Source: Basidiobolus heterosporus B8920 (Eukaryota > Basidiobolomycota > Basidiobolomycetes > Basidiobolales > Basidiobolaceae). Taken from it: a stretch of DNA of 20,117 nucleotides. Of the stretch, positions 9,000 through 18,631 are shown piece after piece (the stretch's first letter is position 1; each line of letters starts with the position of its first letter). The notes beneath the pieces were generated by a model that saw nothing but the letters and a program-made list of their open reading frames with translations, did not search any database and was not told the DNA's origin. The position numbers and the translations under genes were made by a program. The stretch covers positions 1 through 20,117 of the forward strand of contig JNET01034949.1 of the NCBI GenBank assembly GCA_000697455.1. Reading direction: 5' to 3'.

Positions 9000-9445
9000 A
9001 TGTAAATTTTTGTTTTTGAGTCGTACTTTCAATATGCAGTTTCTTAAATATACTGTATATACTCTGCAGGTCCTCTCCCAAAGCGAATCAACAACCCGCT
9101 AGCAACCAGGCAAAACTCATCCAACAACAAGTTGATGAGGTTGTCAACATCATGCAAGACAACATAAACCGAGTTATGGAGCGTGGCGAATGCCTAGAGT
9201 CTATGAACGACAAAGCAAGTAAGTTTGAGGAAATTTCAACAAACTTCTCAACTACCAATACAAGCCCGCTAACCCACTGCTCTCCTCATAAAGGTGACCT
9301 TGAATCCGGAGCACAGCAATTTCGTCGTGGGGTCAATGAAGTGCGCCAACGAATGTGGCGTAAAAATCTCAAAATGAAGCTTATCATCGCAGCTATTGTG
9401 CTGGTGATTCTTTTGGTGATTATTCGTAAGTATCGCTATCGCTAG
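9000..9445 (+). CDS. Synaptobrevin-type R-SNARE (Snc/VAMP), start codon split by intron
   Basis: The proposed exons are 9000-9001, 9070-9218 and 9294-9445, giving 100 residues. There is no ATG in frame upstream of the SNARE helix in the second exon. The preceding sequence ends CAT followed by a GTAAAT donor, and a 68-nt intron to CTGCAG would join AT to G, giving MSSPKANQQPAS. The R-SNARE motif runs from about residue 18 to 74, with the zero-layer Arg in MERGECLESM and QQFRRGVNEV like yeast Snc1. A tail anchor begins at about residue 80 (LIIAAIVLVILLVII). Such proteins drive fusion of secretory or endocytic vesicles. The annotated end is RKYRYR at 9445; a 63-nt intron at 9426-9488 would replace this by LSVSITRK with a stop at 9512-9514. 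Identity is secure; both ends depend on splicing. Confidence 0.88.
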
Positions 9446-9886
9446 CGGTTAAAATTTGATGATCCATGACTAAATGCGCACTTGCTAGTTTCCGTAAGTA
9501 TAACAAGAAAATGATTTCTGCCACTCGAATCCTGCTTCCCTTGATAACGATGCTGGTAATGATCCTTGATTATTTGCTGGACAGGATAATTTTGGCGGAT
9601 ACTTGTTCTGTCCTTAGAATTGACAAGTAATCAGGACTAGGTAAATAAATAAATAAATTAATTGATTGTACATCTAGAATAGTTTGATAAGATGCTTGAT
9701 CTGTTTTATACTGCGTTCTATATTGCGCATTCTATATATACTTTATACTACACTAGGTATTTCCTAATCATATGGAATGTAATCTTCCTAATTAGATCTG
9801 CGCTATATTTACCTATATAATTTACAATTTGGTCGGTGTCGGGAGCTTTACCCTTCCCTTTTCACTTTGAAAGAATACCCACCAAT
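9446..9886. other. Intergenic region upstream of THI6
   Basis: About 440 nt, strongly AT-rich, with a TAAA tetranucleotide run at 9642-9657 and several TATATA-like stretches between 9730 and 9825. I looked for the CTGAGA and CCTGAT elements of a TPP riboswitch and did not find them. The thiamine control element, if any, is not visible. Confidence 0.45.
9642..9657. repeat. Microsatellite (TAAA)4
   Basis: Four perfect TAAA units in the AT-rich leader of THI6. Confidence 0.85.
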
Positions 9887-11647
9887 ATGGGAAAACCAGC
9901 AGTCGACTGTTCTTTGTACTTGGTCACTGACCGTGGACTTCTCCCCGAGGGTGTTTCCTTGGTCGAGAATGTTCGTGAGGCTTTGAAGGGTGGTGTAACC
10001 TTGGTTCAACTTCGAGAGAAAAACGCTGAAACTAAAGAATTCCTGGAAGTTGGAAGAGAAATTCACCAGCTCACTAAACAAGCTGGAGTTCCTTTGTTAA
10101 TTAACGATAGACTTGATATTGCTTTGGCACTCGACTGTGAAGGTGTTCATATTGGACAAGACGATATGCCAATTGAACTTGCTCGCCAATTCCTCGGACC
10201 CGACAAAATTATCGGAGTAACTGCTAACTGTCTGGAGGAGTGTCAAGATGCCCTTAAGCGTGGTGCCGATTATATTGGTCTGGGTACCATTTTCCCCACT
10301 CAGACAAAAGAAATCAAGAAAGACGTCTTGGGAATCGAAGGAGCACGAAAAGTGTTGGAAGCCATTTCAGATAGCAACATTCCTGTTGTCTGTATTGGAG
10401 GAATTGATGAATCTAACGTTGAGCGAGTCCTTCTAAAAACTTCCGGAAAGAAGTCCCTGGCTGGAGTTGCTCTCGTCTCAGCAATTATCGCCTCAAGAGA
10501 ACCTAAGAAGGCCGCAGAACGTTTGGTACAAAAAATTCAACCTGCTCTTAAATACACCCTAGAGAAGCCACTCCTTAGTAGCCTACAACCCCAGGATATG
10601 GTTGAAAGAGTAATTGAAACTTTGGCTAAACTTCGTGAGGCTCACCCATTGATCCACCACATCACCAACTTTGTTGTGATCAATGATAATGCAAATGTTA
10701 CTTTGGCTATGGGTGCATCTCCAATCATGGCCGATGCCAAGGAAGAGGTGGCACAGATTGCTGAGATGAGTGGCGCTTTGGTTATAAACGCCGGCTCTAT
10801 CAACCCAGAGCGTGGTGAAACTATGATCGCTGCAGGTACAGCAAGCAATCTCCTGTTGAAGTAATTTGATGTTGACTGAGGTTCTTTTTCCCTCACAGGT
10901 AGGTCCGCCAACTTGCACAACGTTCCCATAGTTTTTGATCCTGTTGGTGCTGGTGCAACCACACTCCGTCAAGATTTTTGCGGAAACATGTTGAAGAAAC
11001 TCCATCTTAACATTGTCAAAGGTAACTCCGGAGAAATGGCAACCTTAGTAGGTCGTAAAATCAAAATGCGTGGTGTCGACAGCCTTGGAGCTTTGACGGA
11101 TGCTGCTGAGATTGTCGCTGAGTTGGCTGGTAGAGAAAGTAAGTTCGGTGCTCTACATTCTCTCAAGTTTACCTGTTAACTTGACTTGAAATTCAGGAAT
11201 CGTGGCAGCTATGTCAGGCGCTATTGATTTTGCCTCGGATGGTAAACGCACTTACGCCATTGAAAATGGACATCCTCTTCTCGAGGCCATTACAGGATCT
11301 GGCTGTTGCCTTACCTCAGTCATTGCATGCCTTGCAGCAGGTTAATCTTTGTAGAGTGTTGCTTATTTGTCATTGTATTTATCTGGTTTATCACTCAGTT
11401 TCCAAAGACGATTATCTTGTCGCCGCTGTTGGAGGGTACAGTCAATCTACCATTAAACTCTATTCGTTTATGGCAATTACTGATATGTTATTGTAGATTT
11501 CTTTGCATGGGAATCGCTGGCGAGATAGCTGCTGCTAGGTCCGATGTCAAGGGACCAGGTACCTTCCGCTCTGCGTTGATAGATGAGCTATTCAACCTTA
11601 CTCCCGAAACCATCCGCAAGGAAGCAAGAATTAAGATTGTTGCTTAA
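9887..11647 (+). CDS. THI6: Bifunctional thiamine-phosphate synthase / hydroxyethylthiazole kinase
   Basis: Exons 9887-10835, 10899-11138, 11197-11340, 11399-11435 and 11497-11647 give 506 residues (yeast Thi6 has 540). The N-terminal half is ThiE-like: YLVTDR, VQLREK at 40-45, INDR at 72-75, GVHIGQDD at 86-93, GTIFPT, and IGGI. It couples the pyrimidine (HMP-PP) and thiazole (HET-P) units into thiamine phosphate. From about residue 228 the ThiM-like kinase starts: HHITNFVV, MGASPIMA, VFDPVGAGAT, KGNSGEMA and ITGSGC, with GPGTFR near the end; it phosphorylates hydroxyethylthiazole. The start is the ATG at 9887; the frame runs a little further upstream but has no ATG there. The open frame alone breaks at each intron. 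An AATAAA follows at 11692. This fusion is typical of fungi. Confidence 0.96.
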
Positions 11648-11691
11648 ATCAAGTCAAATCATTGCCATCCATTGTAGAAATGCGAAACTTT

Positions 11692-11697
11692 AATAAA
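11692..11697 (+). terminator. Poly(A) signal of THI6
   Basis: AATAAA 45 nt past the THI6 stop, followed by a T-run. Confidence 0.5.
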
Positions 11698-11848
11698 CTT
11701 TTTTGATGATCAATAAGCAAATGATTTATAGAATAATATTGATCCGCGCAGCAAAGCTTCTCAGGATTAAACTTGATTCAATCTGCAAATCTATCCATAT
11801 TTTCACTTATGTCTTCAGAGTTTGCCAAAGAGGAAGCTCGGTTCCATA

Positions 11849-12551
11849 ATGTTCGTTAACGAGGGTCATTTCTTGAATTTCGAACGGCAGTTCGTCACTT
11901 ATGGACAATACCATACTAATCGTGTTAATGTAGCCTGTCACACTATATGTGTGCCTTTGCTTCTCTGGACGACCTTGGTGTTATCTCTTAATTTTGAGCC
12001 AATACTTAGTCTGTCTTTGAAGGATCAGTTAGTAGTGTTAGATTGGCCTTGGGTTTTGGTATCAGCATACACATTGTTTTATTTGCTTCTAGAGCCCTTC
12101 GCTGCTGTAAATAACTTTCCTAAGCTCTTTTCTTGATTGAAGCCAATTAATGCTGTGAATTTCCTTTTCTTTTGCACCAGGCCTGTTATATCCCAGTCCT
12201 CTCTGGCATGACTTATTACGCTATACGCTTTACGTACGCCGTTCCCAATTTCACTCAAGTAGCACTCCTTATTCACCTAATTTGTTGGTTATTACTACTG
12301 TTTACCTACATCGTGTTTGAAAAGAAAATGCCAGCTTTGCTCGAGAACTTTTTCCAAGGTAAAGATCCTTTTTGCAGCAAGTTGACTATGGGCAATCACT
12401 AAATTTTCTCTCTATAGCTCTTCTGTTCGCGCCATTTTTTGTATTCTTCGAAATCCTATTTGCCCTTGGCTACCGCCCATTACTGCAAAAGCGTCTGATT
12501 GTGGAGATCGGAAGGGCTGTACATAAACATCAAAAACTCAGGCAACACTAA
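11849..12551 (+). CDS. Mpo1-like (DUF962) membrane protein
   Basis: Exons 11849-12106, 12181-12358 and 12418-12551 give 189 residues. The start MFVNEGHFLNFERQF aligns with the family's usual beginning. Two conserved His are present in YHTNRVNVACHTICVP (residues 22 and 31). Four or so membrane helices follow, then VFEKKMPALLENFFQALLFA, the family's C-terminal signature (yeast Mpo1 VFEKRRPAL). Mpo1 is an ER iron(II)-dependent dioxygenase that removes one carbon from 2-hydroxy fatty acids during phytosphingosine breakdown. Here the family's GH, seven residues after a conserved Trp, reads Thr-Tyr (Trp122, Tyr129), so one likely metal ligand is missing. A 16-codon upstream frame (11809-11859) overlaps the start. 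Family assignment is firm; activity is doubtful. Confidence 0.88.
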
Positions 12552-12579
12552 TTCAAGGAGCAAGGGTGCTATCCTGAAA

Positions 12580-12585
12580 AATAAA
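12580..12585 (+). terminator. Poly(A) signal of the Mpo1-like gene
   Basis: AATAAA 29 nt past the stop. Confidence 0.45.
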
Positions 12586-12815
12586 TGACCTATTTGAACG
12601 TTATAATATCGTATCAGTAAGCTGTTGTCCAGATTAGATTAAGGTATAAGCTAGTCTCAACTTGAATGATATGGAAGCCTGTATAAATGCCGCTGTATTC
12701 GCTCGATTACACGGGTCAAGTCAACTGATTCGTCAAAATAAATAAACAGTGTATGCTCTTTGGAATCAAACCATCTAAACCAAATCTAATGATATATTTA
12801 AACTGAAAATTTCCT

Positions 12816-13591
12816 ATGGTTCGAAATTTACGCTTTATAATCCTTGAAAGGTTTTTCCATAGTGCACCTATCTTCAATCATTATCTTATGAGCCAACTAG
12901 CTCTTAGTGGACATTTAGGGCTATCAAGCATACTCTCTAGAACCATAAAGGAGTTCAGTAAACCAGCTTTCTTTCAGACTTGGAGATTCGCTTCCAATAA
13001 CACTATACCCGATAGTCTGAGGTTTACCGACTGGAAACCTAAAGCTTCTCCAAAGAATTCTTTACAAAGTAAGCTCTATGGCACAGGACTTAAGGAGAGA
13101 CGCCAAATAGAAGGGAAATCCTTTGAAGCACTCATACGTTCTTCACATCCAATCAAGAACGATAAGAGAAAACAAAGGAACAAAGGTAACAATATGCGCA
13201 AACCTAACATCGACCCGACACAGTTCACCAAGGAGAAACCAGGGAGTGAAAAGAAAAATGTAAGAGCCTCTCAGGGAATATCTTTCTTTCATACCATTTA
13301 GTTTCTCAGATTAATCTTTTTCTTTTGTTTTCCCTATTCATTTAGCTCTCACCAAAAGACCGAATTATGAGAGAGGAACGTCGGCTTGTTCAAAAACTTG
13401 AGAAAATACGTAACAACCAAGTAACTTTCACACAGGCTCCAAAAGCTGTTAAAAACACCACCGCACCTCCCTCAGAAAGTTTATCTGAATTTACTATTGA
13501 GAAAACTACACCAACTCCACTTGACGATAATTCCCTCCGGGAGGATACTGAAGGAACCCGTTATTCTAGAAGGAAATTAGTCGTTGAGTAA
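12816..13591 (+). CDS. Basic orphan protein with mitochondrial-type presequence
   Basis: Exons 12816-13259 and 13346-13591 (86-nt intron, GTAAGA...TTTAG) give 229 residues. The first 60 are rich in Arg, Ser and hydrophobic residues with few acidic ones, and a WRFASNN stretch near residue 57 resembles a processing-peptidase site. Met25 would also start a plausible presequence. The rest is lysine/arginine-rich and mostly disordered (KNDKRKQRNKGNN, RKPNIDPTQF), with a probable coiled helix across the splice (SPKDRIMREERRLVQKLEK). No cysteines, no membrane helix. Charge and targeting suggest an RNA- or ribosome-associated mitochondrial protein, but no family is recognised. The downstream neighbour also has a mitochondrial-like N-terminus. 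Confidence 0.7.
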
Positions 13592-13609
13592 ACCTGCATA
13601 TTAGATTGT

Positions 13610-13615
13610 AATAAA
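13610..13615 (+). terminator. Poly(A) signal of the basic orphan gene
   Basis: AATAAA 19 nt past the stop. Confidence 0.4.
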
Positions 13616-13861
13616 TTAAACAACACTTCTTTGTCTGTATTCAGTGCGATATCAATTCCTTGTAATCGTCTCAACTAACTTGTGTATAAAAACATTAAGT
13701 GCTAGGCATCGGATATCTGGCATTTGAAACGTATTCACTAAAACAAATTTCATCAGTGACTGGAATTTCCTTAGAAATATCCCTACATAAATCCACACTA
13801 CAAAGTAAGACCACCGAAAATTTTTTGGTTCAAACAGGCAAATCATTAGTTAAATACCTTC

Positions 13862-15867
13862 ATGTATCGTGTAGTTCGTGTGTCTTCGTACAAGATCCCA
13901 TTGCAGTTTAAGAGGACTTTGACTAGTCTAGACGAGTTCAAACTTCGTATATCCAAAAAAATTTCAAACCTTTCGGGCCTTGAAAGTGAGAAAATCTGGC
14001 CTTTATTGGAGATACCAAAACTATCAGAACATGGGGATTTTGCACTAGCTCTTCCGAAGCTTAGACTTCAAGAAAATCCCATCAAACTAGCCCAACATTT
14101 CAGCGAACAGGTATGTTCTCTCTAGGTTCACTTGATACATAACCGAATAGACTGGTTACTAAGCATTTTATCGTTCGCTTGTTTCTCAACGCAGTTTCCA
14201 AAGGATGACTGGATCGTAGGCACTTCACCACAAGGGCCTTTTCTAAACTTCAGTATATCTAAAACGAAATTACGTGACCTCACTTTAAAAGAAGTTCTCA
14301 CGGAAAAAGAGAAGTTCGGGGAAAATGCAAGTGGGGAAAACAAGCTTGCCCTAATTGAGTTTAGTAGTCCAAACATTGCTAAACCTTTTCATGCGGGCCA
14401 TTTAAGAAGTACTATACTTGGTAATTTCGTTAGAAATGTGCATAAAGCTAATGGGTGGAAAACACTTGCAATGAATTACTTGGGCGATTGGGGAAAACAA
14501 TATGGTAATATTAAGACTCTCCACGTCGTCTCCATTCCACTAACAACTCTTTCGTCACAGGACTTCTGGCCGTAGGATTCGAAAAGTATGGCTCTGAAAT
14601 CGAATTGGATAGAGATCCCATCAAACATCTATACCACGTTTATGTCAAAATCAATGTAGACACTTTCTGCTTTATTCTATCCCATTCTTTGAATTGACGA
14701 ATTTGTGTAGGCTGATGCCAGTGAAGATGAATCGATCCACGAGCAAGCAAGAGCGTATTTTAAGAAGATGGAAGACGGTAATTTCGTATCTGCGAAAGCT
14801 GGCTCGTGCGCATGATTAAATTTAATTTCCCAGGCAACGAGGAAGCTTTGAATTTGTGGAAGAGATTCCGTGATTTAAGTATCGAGAAGTATCAAGAAAC
14901 TTATTCGCGGTTAAATGTTACCTTCGATGTTTATTCGGGGGAATCTCAGGTTAAAGGCGGGATAGACAAAGCCAGAGCATTACTGGAGGAGAAGAGGCTG
15001 CTGACAGCTTCAGACAATGCTAAGATTCTTGACCTTACCAAAGAAAAACTCGGAAAAGTGGTGGTTGAAAAAAGTGACGGAACCACGCTGTACCTCACAA
15101 GAGATATCGGTGCTGCAATGGAGCGCTATGAACAGTATCGGTTCGATACCATGTACTATGTAGTCGGATCCCAACAGGATCTGCACATTAAGCAACTGTT
15201 CAAAACACTAGAGAAGTTAGAGTTACCATGGGTGAAGTCCCTCCAACATATCAACTTCGGTATGATCACCGGAATGAGTACGCGTAAAGGAACAGCAGTG
15301 TTCTTGGATGACATTTTGAATCAAACACAGGAGCTTATGCACGCGAACATGCAGAAAAACCCCGAGAAATATTCCAAGATGGCCAATCCAGAGGAGATTG
15401 CTGACTTGGTTGGGATATCAGCCATCATTGTTCAAGATATGTCGGCGCGTAGACTGCGCAACTACGACTTCAATTGGAACAGAATGTTCTCCTTCGAAGG
15501 GGACACTGGGCCATATCTTCAGTACGCGCACGCACGCCTATGCTCTATTGAACGTAGTTCTGCCTACAACATAAATCCACATGCTGATCTCAGTTTACTC
15601 AATGAGCCATCTGCCATGGAATTGATTGAAATCATCTCACAATATCCACAATTGGTCCGTGGTTTGATGAAGTCTCTAGAGCCTTGTAACGTCATAACAT
15701 ATGCGCTGAAGTTGAGCCACTCTGTGTCTCACGCACTTGAATCTCTCTGGGTCAAGGGGGCCGAAAGAGACACTGCTGAAGCTAGATTAGTTTTATACCA
15801 TGCGGCAAGAATCACCCTAGGCAACTCACTACGACTAATCGGGCTGAGGCCTTTAGCGCAGATGTAA
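13862..15867 (+). CDS. Arginyl-tRNA synthetase
   Basis: Exons 13862-14110, 14195-14504, 14561-14655, 14711-14777 and 14834-15867 give 584 residues, close to the yeast enzymes (607 and 643). A class I synthetase charging tRNA-Arg. An N-terminal Add-1 domain leads to EFSSPNIAKPFHAGHLRSTI with the HIGH-type HAGH at 149-152, then MNYLGDWGKQYG. The second ATP loop is MSTRKG near 388. The C-terminal anticodon domain carries DTGPYLQYAHARLCSIER and ends in Met, as the family does. The first 20 residues (MYRVVRVSSYKIPLQFKRTL) are basic and free of acid, which fits a mitochondrial presequence, so this may be the MSR1-type or a dual-targeted enzyme rather than a cytosol-only form. The gene follows the orphan at 12816 by 270 nt on the same strand. 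Confidence 0.95.
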
Positions 15868-15924
15868 CTCATGTTTATTTAGCTGTCTAAAATCTACCCT
15901 GCCCTCAGCCCATCCATTCAACCC

Positions 15925-15961
15925 ATCCACGCACTATCCACGCACTATCCACGCACTATCC
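15925..15961. repeat. Tandem repeat, 11-bp unit, 3.4 copies
   Basis: The unit ATCCACGCACT is repeated at 15925, 15936 and 15947 without change and followed by ATCCA. Confidence 0.9.
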
Positions 15962-16228
15962 ATTCAACTCATCTTCGGCATACTAGATAATTACGAGCGT
16001 TTCCCTAGATAACTAGATAATTACTCCCTATCACTTCTCTCATTTTATGCAGTGATGAACTCTCCATTTCTGTTCTTTTGCATTAGTTCTTATGGTTGAT
16101 CATGTGACACAGCAGAAAATACTCATAAAATTGATGCTGCGAATTTTTTTTCTTAAATCGCACTACAAAGTAGTATATTTCATTTCAACTAGCGAAAGGG
16201 AACCACCGAAGTTATCAAACAAGGATAG

Positions 16229-16278
16229 TTTTCCTATTTTTCTTTCTTTCCTTTTCCTCTCTTCCTCCTTCCCTTCCC
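16229..16278 (+). promoter_or_regulatory. Pyrimidine-rich tract upstream of TGS1
   Basis: About 50 nt of C/T with a single A, located where a fungal core promoter or transcription start region is expected. Confidence 0.4.
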
Positions 16279-16333
16279 ACTCAATTCACCAACTAACCAT
16301 TGGTGGCAGTTACCAAGGGTAGTTAAAATAGCA

Positions 16334-18187
16334 ATGAAGAGACCTGCCAACGCTCATAAGAAGCAGCAACCCCAAAGAAGACGTCGGATAAGTAAATCCG
16401 ACCACTTGGTTAGGTAAGGGAGTTTCACACCTAGGGGTAGGTTTTTTTTAGTGATGCATAAAACTGCTTTCTTAAGCCTTTTCATTTCCCTATCAAATTG
16501 AAACCAAAGTTTATCACCAACAAAACCACTGATTTCTCTACTTTATCATAGAAATTCGTACTGGCTGGTACGAGATAAACTAGAAACCTCAAGATATGGT
16601 AAATGGAAGGTCACAGACTTACCAATTCCTGAAGATTCCCCTTCCGCTGCCCCCTTAAGAGATTCTTTGGAGTCAGAATCGAATGAAGAGAGTCTACTAA
16701 CCTCGGAGGAGGAGTCAACAAAAAGTGAAAGGCTCCAATTAACAGAGGAGATTCAATTTAAGAATGAAGATTTTGACATTAGTCCAGTGTCGGTAAATAG
16801 ATTGACTGCTAGCCCCGAAGAGCTGAAACGAAAATCTGAATGGATTCCTGATATAGCTCTTCAGTTGAAAGAGAATGAGTCTCTATCACAAAGTAAAATA
16901 GACGTGGTTTTAGATATAGAAGAGAAAAAGACGAATGGAATCAATTCAACAGTGTTAGAGAGGAACTCTGAAAGTAATTCTTCTAGCTCTTCTAAAAGCG
17001 ACTCTAGTTGGAGTGTTGATTTTGATGATCTAAACAAAGTAACTGAAGATGAGCAGCAAGATGATTCTCACAATAACCAGTTGATTACCGGAGATCCCTA
17101 TCCTTCGAAAGCAGATTTGCCTCAAAGTACTCAATGCTCAGTAGGTGACCAAGAATTAGCAACAAGAGAATATACTTCTGCTGTAGTATCAAACACCAGC
17201 GTTATTGCTTCGACACTGGAGTCGGAAGACTCTGATTCAGAACCAGAAACTGAGCCTATTGCTCGGTCAGCTCCATCTATATCACCCGCCAATGCAATCA
17301 CTATTGTCTCTTCTGATTCAGAACCATCACCTCCAAAACAAAACGGTATCGAGAAAGGTAGCAGCAGTAGTAGTTCGGAGGAATCAGATTCTGATAGCAG
17401 CTCAGAGGACTCAAGCTCCGAGAGTTCTAGTTCGTCAAGCTCAGAGGATTCAAGCTCCGAGAGTTCTAGTTCGTCAAGCTCAGAAGAGTCTGACTCCGAA
17501 TCTTCCAAGCCTATAGTACAGTATACTCGGGACACTATCCCTAAGCATTTAATGAAATACTGGAACCAAAGATTCAAATATTTCAGTAAATTCAATGAAG
17601 GCATCCAAATGGACGAAGAAGGATGGTATTCGGTCACTCCAGAGAAAATCGCTACCCATATAGCGCGTCGTTGTCAATGTGGTACGATTATTGACGCGTT
17701 TTGTGGGGTTGGTGGGAATGCCATTCAATTTGCGTTCTATTGTGAACGGGTGATTGCAATTGATATTGACGAAACGCGTCTTAACTGCGCACGAAATAAT
17801 GCACGGGTTTACGGGGTTGAGAATCGAATCGAATTCATCCATGGAAACTACTTGGAGTTGTTGCCTAAACTGAAGGCGGATGTTGTCTTTTTAAGTCCAC
17901 CTTGGGGTGGCCCCGAATACAATCAAGTGAAGGTATTTGATTTGAGAAATATGCCGATTGATGGCGTCGACTTGTATCATAAAACTACCCAGATTACCCA
18001 CAATATCGCCTACTTTGTGCCTCGAAATACTGATCCCAATCAACTGGCGGATTTGGCTGGCCCAGGAAATACGGTCGAAGCAGAGCAACAAAAACTATAC
18101 GGCGCAGCCAAGTCGATCACCGCGTACTATGGTGATCTCCAGCTTGACTGCGAACAGTATGAGGACCCATGTATTCCCCACCTATAA
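16334..18187 (+). CDS. TGS1: Trimethylguanosine synthase (cap hypermethylase)
   Basis: Exons 16334-16413 and 16552-18187 (138-nt intron, longest here) give 571 residues. The enzyme adds two methyl groups to the m7G cap of snRNAs, snoRNAs and telomerase RNA. The first exon is very basic (KKQQPQRRRR), a likely nuclear/nucleolar signal. Residues about 27-65 include a Trp-rich stretch (SYWLVRDKLE). Residues about 66-347 are disordered and acidic/Ser-rich, with a 39-nt repeat coding SEDSSSESSSSSS. The methyltransferase domain starts at about 350: KYWNQRFKYFSKFNEGIQMD, motif I DAFCGVGGNAIQFA at 408-421, an acidic residue in IDIDETR, and motif IV SPPWGGP at 475-481 with the cap-stacking Trp. Yeast Tgs1 is only about 315 residues, so the long N-terminal part is an extension like that in animals. 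An AATAAA is at 18196. Confidence 0.94.
17401..17478. repeat. Coding minisatellite, 39-bp unit, two copies
   Basis: Copies at 17401-17439 and 17440-17478 differ at one base; a partial third follows. It lies within the Ser/Glu-rich linker of TGS1 and keeps the frame. Confidence 0.85.
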
Positions 18188-18631
18188 AGTGAGCTAATAA
18201 ATAGACATTGTATATATACATCCAGACTTCCCTTGTGACGCTGTACATTGGCTGGGTTGGGTGGGTTTTATTGCACTTGCACGGACATTAAAATAAATTA
18301 CACAATCGGTGACCCAGGTTTATCCAAACGTATTGCATTGAGTTGATGAATGATTAATAGTATAATATTAATTGTTATAAAGAAAATCGAACTTTGATTC
18401 ACTTTCATGGTTAAAAGAAATTACCAAAATCTGGGAAAGTTGAAAATGTACACAAAGAAGTGACAAATAAATAGTCTTCATGAAGAGTAATCGATTGGAA
18501 GAAGAGGCTGGGGCTGGTGATGGGTTCGGAACAAAGAACTAGGGAAGGATTCATGGAAGGACACATCGGAGCCTGCTTTACATTGAGAATATTCATGATG
18601 AGGATGTCAGTGGGTCAACCATCATCAACCA
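18188..18631. other. Convergent intergenic region between TGS1 and the PHD gene
   Basis: 3' ends of two convergent genes. It contains the TGS1 poly(A) signal AATAAA at 18196-18201 and is otherwise AT-rich with no recognisable gene. A 61-codon minus-strand frame (18596-18411) has no supported function. Confidence 0.5.

Larger units (their letters stand above)
15868..16333. other. Intergenic region with minisatellite and pyrimidine tract
   Basis: It holds the ArgRS 3' end and the TGS1 promoter. An 11-bp tandem repeat is at 15925-15961; ACTAGATAATTAC occurs twice (15982-15994 and 16012-16024); and an almost pure pyrimidine tract of about 50 nt lies at 16229-16278, some 55 nt before the TGS1 ATG. 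A 76-codon open frame (16092-16322) lacks any recognisable domain and ends inside the leader; it is not called. Confidence 0.5.

Noticed and set aside
9446-9886. Possible TPP riboswitch upstream of THI6
   Set aside because: The CTGAGA and CCTGAT core elements are absent from the leader and the first intron.
9836-9886. Extended THI6 N-terminus starting at 9836
   Set aside because: The codon there is GTG; the first in-frame ATG, with a good context (CACCAATATGG), is at 9887 and gives the normal family start.
10583-11005. 140-codon minus-strand frame
   Set aside because: It is antisense to the THI6 kinase domain and runs across its intron.
16092-16322. 76-codon frame upstream of TGS1
   Set aside because: Low-complexity Ser/Phe-rich translation of the pyrimidine tract, with no recognisable feature.
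17131-17637. 168-codon minus-strand and 103-codon plus-strand frames within TGS1
   Set aside because: They arise from the repeated Ser/Glu codons of TGS1 read in other frames.
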